In this document: in pieces, positions 57,432-64,000 of the stretch
Layout of the letters: every line of letters starts with the position of its first letter
Position numbering within the stretch: position 1 is the stretch's first letter
Origin: an uncultured Pelagibacteraceae bacterium
GTDB lineage: Bacteria; Pseudomonadota; Alphaproteobacteria; Pelagibacterales; Pelagibacteraceae
Reading direction: 5' to 3'
NCBI GenBank assembly: GCA_902541315.1
Contig: CACBQF010000001.1
Location: 1 to 64,000 of the forward strand
DNA length: 64,000 nt
Translations under genes and position numbers: made by a program
Notes under the pieces: model-generated
What the model was told of the DNA's origin: nothing
Database searches by the model: none
The model's input: the letters and a program-made list of their open reading frames with translations, nothing else

Positions 57432-58247
57432 ATGAACATACTAATAGTTGGCGGAAGCGGTTTCATTGGACATCATTTAACAAAAAAAATTCATGACCTT
57501 AAATATAACTATTTATCCACTTACAGAACAAAAAAACCAAGTAAATTAAATTTTTTTAAATTAAATCTGAATAAATTTGAGAGTAAAAAGAATATAATTT
57601 CTAAATTTAAGCCAAATATAATAATTTATCTTGCTTGGAATGGTATACCAAATTATTCCAAAAAAAATTCAGAACATAACTTGTATATTTCAAAGAAATT
57701 TATAGATTTTATTAGTAAGTTAGACTCTATAAATAGAATAATCATATCTGGTAGTTGTTTTGAAAAAAAAAAAGATATTAATCTTAAATTTTTTGTAAAA
57801 GCTAAATTAGAACTTAAAAATTATATATATAAAAAATTCAAAAATAAAAAGGTTAAACAAATATGGGTAAGAATTTTTTATGTTTATGGAAAAGGTCAAA
57901 GAAAACTTTCTTTAATACCAACATTAATTCGAAAACTTAAAAAAGGTATTAACCCAGAAATCAAGAACCTTAATTCCTCAAACGATTTTATTTACATAAA
58001 AGATGTTGTAGATTTTTTTATTAAATGCATAAAACTAAAAACAAGTAAAAATATACTTGAATGTGGCTGCGGTAAATTATATTCCGTAAGTGAAGTTTGC
58101 CTAATTACAGAAAAGTTAATTCTAAATAAAATAAAATTTTTTAAAATTTCTAAGCAAGGACCTGTAAAAAAAGGTATGAAGGCTAGTGCTTATAATTGGT
58201 TTAAACCAAGATACAAACTTCAAAGGGCAATCAAAGAAATGCTTTAA
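57432..58247 (+). CDS. NAD-dependent epimerase/reductase (extended SDR)
   Basis: ILIVGGSGFIGHHLTKKI, IYLAWNG, SGSCFE, RIFYVYGKGQRKLSLIPTLI. Confidence 0.85.
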   Translation: MNILIVGGSGFIGHHLTKKIHDLKYNYLSTYRTKKPSKLNFFKLNLNKFESKKNIISKFKPNIIIYLAWNGIPNYSKKNSEHNLYISKKFIDFISKLDSINRIIISGSCFEKKKDINLKFFVKAKLELKNYIYKKFKNKKVKQIWVRIFYVYGKGQRKLSLIPTLIRKLKKGINPEIKNLNSSNDFIYIKDVVDFFIKCIKLKTSKNILECGCGKLYSVSEVCLITEKLILNKIKFFKISKQGPVKKGMKASAYNWFKPRYKLQRAIKEML

Positions 58248-58260
58248 TTAAAGTTGATCT

Positions 58261-59160
58261 TTATATTTTGTAAAAATTTTTAACAATTTTGAACTCTGAA
58301 AATGTATTTTTATTGTTTGTCTTGTGCTTATTATTTTTTAGAATTAAATTAAATTTTTTTTTTAAAAAACTTTTTCTCGGAAAAAAATCAAATTTTAAAT
58401 TACAAATATTTATAATTGAAAAAAAATTAAATTTCTGAGTTGGGGGATAATCTTTTGATATCATTAATAAAATTCTGAAAAAATTTTTAATTCTAAACCA
58501 AAGCGGATAATTATATAATATAGCTAGACCAACCTTGGTATTTGATTGTTGTCTCATATTATAAATCTTATCAGTGTAAGATATTTTTCCTAAAATTAAT
58601 GAATATAAAGTAAAAAATAGCTCATGATTTATCTCAAATTCAGTGAATGATAGTTTTTTAAGTTTTCTAATCATTTTTTTAAAGAAATTTGTTTTATAAA
58701 TACAATAAGTAAAAAAAATATTTTTTTTTTTGATAAAAATCTTTAAGTTATTAAATGCACCTTTATTAAAATCAATTGATGATGGTTTTCTTTTAAAAAA
58801 AATTTTTTTGTTTTTTAGATAAAAATTATAAGTTATTCCTCTACCTACATCGTAATCATCTTTATTCATTTTATCCAAAATTATACGAATATTCTTAGGG
58901 ATATAAAGGTCATCATCTGCCGCTAAGCAAACAAATCTCGTTTTTACTTTTTTTAACGCAAACTCAATTCTCTCTCTTCTATCTAATTTGGGTTTATGAA
59001 AGTAATTTTTTTTATCTTTAAAAAAAATATTTTTTTTATTTGTTCCATCAATTATTATGAAATTTTTTTCAATTTTATTTTTTTTATAGAATTTATATAA
59101 ATTTACTAAGTCATTTGATCTATTATAAGTAGGTAAAATAAATGTTAAATTCATAAACAT
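58261..59160 (-). CDS. Glycosyltransferase family 2, TIGR00180-like
   Basis: LTFILPTYNRSNDLVNLYKFY...HKPKLDRRERIEFALKKVKTRFVCLAADDDLYIP. Confidence 0.85.
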   Translation of the reverse strand: MFMNLTFILPTYNRSNDLVNLYKFYKKNKIEKNFIIIDGTNKKNIFFKDKKNYFHKPKLDRRERIEFALKKVKTRFVCLAADDDLYIPKNIRIILDKMNKDDYDVGRGITYNFYLKNKKIFFKRKPSSIDFNKGAFNNLKIFIKKKNIFFTYCIYKTNFFKKMIRKLKKLSFTEFEINHELFFTLYSLILGKISYTDKIYNMRQQSNTKVGLAILYNYPLWFRIKNFFRILLMISKDYPPTQKFNFFSIINICNLKFDFFPRKSFLKKKFNLILKNNKHKTNNKNTFSEFKIVKNFYKI

Positions 59161-59296
59161 TTAATCATTTCTAAATTGATAATGAATTTTGTTTTTTGAA
59201 AGATCCTGGAATTTTAATGTTGCTATTACTTTGATTTTCTATCATTCAGTTTTTAAAAATATTAAAGTGTAAAATAATTTATTTTTAAACTTGAAT

Positions 59297-60319
59297 TTAA
59301 AGTTTCATATAAGATTTAGCATCAGATCTGTCTAAGGATCCTTTATTATCCTCATCATTCCAAGTCCATCCTCTTTGGGCATTACTATAAAGAATTGTGC
59401 ATGTGCTGCACAAATCAATTTGATTTTTATTCTCCTCTAAATTTAATTTTCTTAATTTTTTATACGCAAGTGAATTGAATGCCTCTATTGGTGAAATTTC
59501 CTTAACATTACCCAATTCAAACTGACCCTCTAAAAAATCAGCAGGACATAAAGCAAGATTTCCATCTGCTAGAATACACAAAGATTCAAACACATAATGG
59601 CAGGGTTTTTTTTCTATGAACTCATCATATCTATTGCCTAACATTTTTTGCTTATTACCCTTATATCCACCCCAATTATGCTCAACATATGAATAAATAT
59701 CATCATTTTTTTGTGGATCTAATAGTTTTGACCAATATTCTTTAAATCCCTCATATTGGTGTCGATTGGAGTCTTGTAGAACAAACCTGAATATAAATCT
59801 TGTCTTATAGTTATTTTTGTCCCTTAACTTAATTATATTTTCAAAATTTCTAACGACTTTTTCATAATGAAGACCAACCCTTATTTTTGCATGTGTATCT
59901 GGATCAGTAGCATCAATACTTGCAATTATTGTGTCTATGCCTGCATCAAGCAAATCTTTACCCAAATTTTCATCTAATGCTTCACCGTTTGTAGCGATAG
60001 CAGTTCTTTTAAAATTTTTCTTTTTTGCATATTCTACTCTTTGGGCTAACCACTTATCAATGGTTGGTTCACCCAAACACCACAAATCAAATTTATTAAT
60101 TTGATCTGCATATGGTGACATCTGATCAACTATAGACTCATACAAATCCATCTTCATTACTCTTTTTTTTCTTGTAGTTGGATCATCTATAAAACACATT
60201 GTGCATTTAGCATTACACCCAAACACAGTTTCAATTGCTAATTCTGTAGGTATAATCTTGCCTTGTTGTGCAAGTTTCATCAAATTTTCTCTGTTATTTT
60301 TTGATAAATCGTATCCCAT
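59297..60319 (-). CDS. Radical SAM protein with SPASM-like C-terminus
   Basis: ETVFGCNAKCTMCFIDD (CxxxCxxC), IATNGEAL, C-terminal CILADGNLALCPAD...CSTCTILYSNAQRGWTW. Confidence 0.93.
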   Translation of the reverse strand: MGYDLSKNNRENLMKLAQQGKIIPTELAIETVFGCNAKCTMCFIDDPTTRKKRVMKMDLYESIVDQMSPYADQINKFDLWCLGEPTIDKWLAQRVEYAKKKNFKRTAIATNGEALDENLGKDLLDAGIDTIIASIDATDPDTHAKIRVGLHYEKVVRNFENIIKLRDKNNYKTRFIFRFVLQDSNRHQYEGFKEYWSKLLDPQKNDDIYSYVEHNWGGYKGNKQKMLGNRYDEFIEKKPCHYVFESLCILADGNLALCPADFLEGQFELGNVKEISPIEAFNSLAYKKLRKLNLEENKNQIDLCSTCTILYSNAQRGWTWNDEDNKGSLDRSDAKSYMKL

Positions 60320-60340
60320 TTAGTTAGTATAACTTATAAA

Positions 60341-61126
60341 TTATATTGATCTTATGTACGTAGTCTTACCCGGTATATAACACCTTGAATTTAAATTGTA
60401 AACTCTACATATAAGAGTAAATCTTATTTTTTGTGATCTATTAACTCCACTTTTATGTAATGTATTGAGAGTAAAAGCAACTACATCACCTTTTTTAGCA
60501 GGTACCTCTATAGATTTGAATTTTTGGATTATTCGATCTGGTATACCTAGTGATTTTGAAGTGAAAGGGTCCCTAGGATTTTTTTTTGTTAAATTTTTTT
60601 TGTATCTTTTAAATTGACTGCCGATACAAAAAAAACAAGATCCATTGTCGTAATCAACATCTTGTAAAGGTATCCACAGAGTGTAAGCATCTATATAGCT
60701 ATGATTAATTTCCTCAATTAAACTATCCTGATGCCAGTCAAGACTGTTTCTCTCATCAGCAGGTGGATCCATTCTTAAAAAACATGGATATATAATTAAA
60801 TTATCTGATGATATTTTTAATTTATTTTTAATTAAATTTAATATTTTTTTTCCAGTAAAAAACTTATAAATTAGTGCTGTATTTTGAATTACATCATAGA
60901 TCTTTCCAAACGCTACTTTATTTTTTTTTCTTAATTCTATAGCTTTAATATGAAACTGATCATTATTTAAGAAATTTTTACTATCAAATTTTTTGAATTC
61001 TTTCCCACCATATTTTTCAAACAAAGAAAGTATTATTTCTTGAATTGATTTAAAATCATTTTTAAATAAAACATTTCTAAATTTTTCAACTCCCTTAATT
61101 TTTAAAGAATTATTTATGTTTTTCAT
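60341..61126 (-). CDS. Phytanoyl-CoA dioxygenase family (Fe(II)/2OG) protein
   Basis: LDWHQDSLIEEINHSYIDAYTLWIPLQDVDYDNGSCFFCIGSQF...GDVVAFTLNTLHKSGVNRSQKIRFTLICRVYN. Confidence 0.9.
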   Translation of the reverse strand: MKNINNSLKIKGVEKFRNVLFKNDFKSIQEIILSLFEKYGGKEFKKFDSKNFLNNDQFHIKAIELRKKNKVAFGKIYDVIQNTALIYKFFTGKKILNLIKNKLKISSDNLIIYPCFLRMDPPADERNSLDWHQDSLIEEINHSYIDAYTLWIPLQDVDYDNGSCFFCIGSQFKRYKKNLTKKNPRDPFTSKSLGIPDRIIQKFKSIEVPAKKGDVVAFTLNTLHKSGVNRSQKIRFTLICRVYNLNSRCYIPGKTTYIRSI

Positions 61127-61626
61127 TTTAAAAATCCGTAATTTTTACAATCATCACTTATAATAATTTTACTCTTCTTATCAATAGGCCATTTGATTTT
61201 TAATTTGGGGTCTTGCCAATTAACCTTGAGACTATTTGTATCATTATAAATATTATTACACATTATGTGTATAAGGGATTTTTTATGTGAAACAGAACCA
61301 TGAAGATAATTCTTTGGTACGTAAAGTAATAGATTTGGATTTAACTTAATTTTGTAAGACTTAAGAAAATTTTTAGACTTTTTTTGCATGTTAACAATTA
61401 TCCAAGTTACCTTGCCATACAATAAAGTAATAAATTTTGACTCAGCAAATTTTCCTTGTTGCATATAAAGACCTCGAACAACATTTTTTTTTTTATAAAT
61501 GGAAAATAAATTTTCTTTCATAGTAAAATTTATCTTTTTCAGGCCTTTAATTTCTTTTTTGTTATAGTTTTTTAGCATACCACCTCTTTTATCCATTAGC
61601 TTTCTTATTTTAAAAAGTTTATGCAT
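61123..61626 (-). CDS. RmlC-like cupin (dTDP-4-dehydrorhamnose 3,5-epimerase-like)
   Basis: MKENLFSIYKKKNVVRGLYMQQGKFAESKFITLLYGKVTWIIVNMQ, LLYVPKNYLHGSVS. Confidence 0.8.
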   Translation of the reverse strand: MHKLFKIRKLMDKRGGMLKNYNKKEIKGLKKINFTMKENLFSIYKKKNVVRGLYMQQGKFAESKFITLLYGKVTWIIVNMQKKSKNFLKSYKIKLNPNLLLYVPKNYLHGSVSHKKSLIHIMCNNIYNDTNSLKVNWQDPKLKIKWPIDKKSKIIISDDCKNYGFLK

Positions 61627-61629
61627 TTT

Positions 61630-62343
61630 TTATTCCCCACCAGAAATAGATATTGTCTGACCATATATAAATTTTGACTTATCGCTGAGCAAAAATTTGA
61701 CTAGTGATGCGACATCGGTTGGTGATCCTGGTTTTTTTCCTGGAATTAATCCAATCCTTTTTCTAAATCTTTTTTTGTCGTAACCTTTAAGATTTTTTGT
61801 CATACCAGAGTTAATAACACCAGGTCTTATATTGTTAATTCTTATTTTAAATTTAGAATAATATTTTGACAAATTTTTGATCACTGCCTCAATTGCAGCT
61901 TTCGAACATAAGTAAGGTATATTTTTTTGTGATCCATTGAATGATATTGTATTTGAACTTAAGTTAACGATAGTTAAACTTTTATTATTTTTTATATTCC
62001 TTTCGATATTTTCTCTTAATATAATCAAATGAGATATTAAATTTATATCTATGTTATCTTTAATCTCATTTGTAGAAGTATTAAAAAATTCTTTATAGGG
62101 ATTAGCATTTCCAGCGCAATTAATTATGTAATCAAAATTCTTTATTTTAATTAAGATTTTTTTTATAGTTTTTTCTAATTGATTTAAATTTTTGAAGTTT
62201 ACTTTAAAGGAAAAAACATTCCTTTTATTAGAAATAATTTTTTTCTTATTGTAAAATAAAAAGAATTTATCTTCATTTGTGTAAATTTCTTTAAAAATTT
62301 CTTTACCAATTCCACCACTCGCACCTGTTATTAAATAATTCAT
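61630..62343 (-). CDS. Short-chain dehydrogenase/reductase
   Basis: YLITGASGGIGKEIFKEI, INCAGNANPY, YLCSKAAIEAVIKNLSKYYSKFKIRINNIRPGVI, ISGGE. Confidence 0.92.
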   Translation of the reverse strand: MNYLITGASGGIGKEIFKEIYTNEDKFFLFYNKKKIISNKRNVFSFKVNFKNLNQLEKTIKKILIKIKNFDYIINCAGNANPYKEFFNTSTNEIKDNIDINLISHLIILRENIERNIKNNKSLTIVNLSSNTISFNGSQKNIPYLCSKAAIEAVIKNLSKYYSKFKIRINNIRPGVINSGMTKNLKGYDKKRFRKRIGLIPGKKPGSPTDVASLVKFLLSDKSKFIYGQTISISGGE

Positions 62344-62350
62344 AAAATAA

Positions 62351-63253
62351 TTATAATTGATTTTTAAAATTTGGCATTAATTCATCCAAATTATCATTTG
62401 AATATTTTGTATATAAACTTACATTTTTTATTGTTCTTAAAACTTTGGTTTCCAACATGTAAGCATGTTTGTTTTTTGATTTTGATAAATCATAAATTTC
62501 CAAATTTTTTGTTAATCTTACGCTTTTAATGATTTCTGAAAGATCATTAAAATTAGGATTATTGATTATAAATATTTCAGAGTTGTAAATTTTTTTTGAA
62601 TTATTTTTTTTTTCTAAAAAATCGTAAACTGAAAAACCATAGAGAACAATTGTTTTTTTTTTATTTCCAAATTTATAAACTGAATAATCTGTATTTAATT
62701 TATTTGGTGTTAAATCAAATTTTTTATTAATATTTTTTTGACTAAAACATAACAGATTAAATCCAGATTTATTTAATAAGTATTTTAAATTATATTTAAT
62801 ATCTGAACTCATCAACATAAACCTGCAATTTATTTTTGAAATTGAAGCAAAATCACTTAGGCAATTTAATCTAGATTGTGGCCCTTCATTACCTGTATCA
62901 ACTATATATGTTATTATTGTAAATGATCCCTTTCTTTTTTGTAAAAGAAGAGAATTGTAAGAATTTACAATATGATCCAAACCTAGCAACAAAAAGTCTA
63001 ACTGTTTTGCAACATAAATTGCTCTACCATTTGATGCCATAATTCCTAAACCCATGCCAATTAGACTTGCCTCTGAATTTTGTGTGTTAAAGATTTTACA
63101 ATTTTTGATTTTATTGAAACCATTACATAATCCAGATACTTTTGAACCAGCCAAAATATTTTGACCATAGATTATAGTATCTTTTTTTACGTTCCTTACA
63201 AAGTTAGAGTTAAATGATTGCAGAATACTTTTATTTTTTTCTGAAAATTTCAT
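62351..63253 (-). CDS. E1-beta / transketolase C-terminal-like TPP enzyme subunit
   Basis: IIYGQNILAGSKVSGLCNGF, NTQNSEASLIGMGLGIMASNGRAIYVAKQLDFLLLGLDHIVNSYNSL. Confidence 0.8.
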   Translation of the reverse strand: MKFSEKNKSILQSFNSNFVRNVKKDTIIYGQNILAGSKVSGLCNGFNKIKNCKIFNTQNSEASLIGMGLGIMASNGRAIYVAKQLDFLLLGLDHIVNSYNSLLLQKRKGSFTIITYIVDTGNEGPQSRLNCLSDFASISKINCRFMLMSSDIKYNLKYLLNKSGFNLLCFSQKNINKKFDLTPNKLNTDYSVYKFGNKKKTIVLYGFSVYDFLEKKNNSKKIYNSEIFIINNPNFNDLSEIIKSVRLTKNLEIYDLSKSKNKHAYMLETKVLRTIKNVSLYTKYSNDNLDELMPNFKNQL

Positions 63254-63999
63254 TTATTTAAAATTTTAAATATGTTGTTATTATCAAATAGTCCATCTTT
63301 AATTGATATTTTGCCATGATGATATTTATTTACTTTTCCACTAATTTTATCCAATACTTTTCCCAATGTATTAACTTCAAACTCTAAAATTATTGGTTCA
63401 TTTTTTTCTCTACAATACTTTATTGCCTCTTCGTATTTTGAGATATTTTTTTTGATATCTTTTAAAGGAAAGAAATGGTGTCTAACATTTAAAGATTTTC
63501 CTAAATATTTTATATTTAACTTACATCTTCTCTCTGATTTTTTTGTGGACATTGACCAATCATTATCTTCTATAAGGTAAACAATGGGTAATTTTAAGGA
63601 TTTTGCGAGCATGATTGACTCGTAAAAAGTGCCTTCTTCAATAGCACCATCTCCAGCATTACAAATGACGATATTTTTTCCCTTTTTTGCTTTAAAACCA
63701 AATCCACAAGCGATTGAAAAATTATTTCCTAAAATACTAGAGCAATATGAAATTTCTTTACATTTTGGATCAAAATAATTCATGGACCCAGAATATTTAT
63801 AAACATTTTTTTTTTTAAAAAAATTAGAATAATAAGCTTCCGGTTTTTTTGAAAAAATTGAGGTAAAATGAATATTTCTGTGAGAAAGAATCAAAATATC
63901 ATTTTTCTTAAAAAATACTTTTACTAAAGACGACACAAATTCATGACCTAAAGCTAAATGAATTGGTACATAAAAATTTTTTTTTAGCATCTTATTGTT
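63250..63999 (-). CDS. E1-alpha / transketolase N-terminal-like TPP enzyme subunit (frame open to window edge, possibly 5'-partial)
   Basis: GNNFSIACGFGFKAKK, TPP motif GDGAIEEGTFYESIMLAKSLKLPIVYLIEDNDWSMST; ORF track start is 63990. Confidence 0.85.
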   Translation of the reverse strand, partial: NNKMLKKNFYVPIHLALGHEFVSSLVKVFFKKNDILILSHRNIHFTSIFSKKPEAYYSNFFKKKNVYKYSGSMNYFDPKCKEISYCSSILGNNFSIACGFGFKAKKGKNIVICNAGDGAIEEGTFYESIMLAKSLKLPIVYLIEDNDWSMSTKKSERRCKLNIKYLGKSLNVRHHFFPLKDIKKNISKYEEAIKYCREKNEPIILEFEVNTLGKVLDKISGKVNKYHHGKISIKDGLFDNNNIFKILNK

Positions 64000-64000
64000 C

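Noticed and set aside
59161-59296. Possible small RNA or ORF in the 136-bp gap between the GT2 and radical SAM genes
   Set aside because: No ORF, stable hairpin or recognised RNA motif found by eye

Overview
AT-rich (roughly 70-75% A+T by eye), streamlined alphaproteobacterial sequence, very probably SAR11 / Candidatus Pelagibacter. That assignment rests on composition, gene order and protein resemblance; no search was run. Positions 1-10.6 kb hold conserved core genes: gap(partial)-pgk-fba(class I)-thiE-like-efp-suhB-like-rpmE-DUF1013-rpsU-tRNA-fMet on +, and transaldolase-pntB-pntAB-pntAA-small CoxIV-like-rpmJ-SDR epimerase-5S rRNA on -. Two small genes are absent from the ORF track: rpmJ and a 36-aa CoxIV-like protein. 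The 5S rRNA (10608..10723, -) has no 16S/23S in the window and marks the left edge of a surface-glycan island of at least 53 kb that runs off the right end. This fits the known SAR11 hypervariable region (HVR2) that splits 5S from 16S-23S. The island encodes glycosyltransferases, a Wzy-like and a WaaL-like protein, an ABC exporter, and several nucleotide-sugar pathways: GDP-fucose, WbpA/B/D/E-like diacetamido-uronic acid, NeuC/NeuB/NeuA sialic-type, a PtmA/NeuA/tandem-NeuB set, a GDP-heptose/6-deoxyheptose set, and an aldolase-KdsB pair. It also carries an operon combining split E1/transketolase-like TPP subunits, SDR, RmlC-like, PhyH and radical SAM genes. Most interesting leads: a 5S gene with its own near-consensus promoter that abuts a protein start codon; rpsU with an apparent AUU start coupled to a leader ORF; tandem NeuB paralogues lacking the SAF domain; the aldolase-KdsB pair; the E1-like/SDR/cupin/PhyH/rSAM operon; and an internally deleted carbamoyltransferase remnant.
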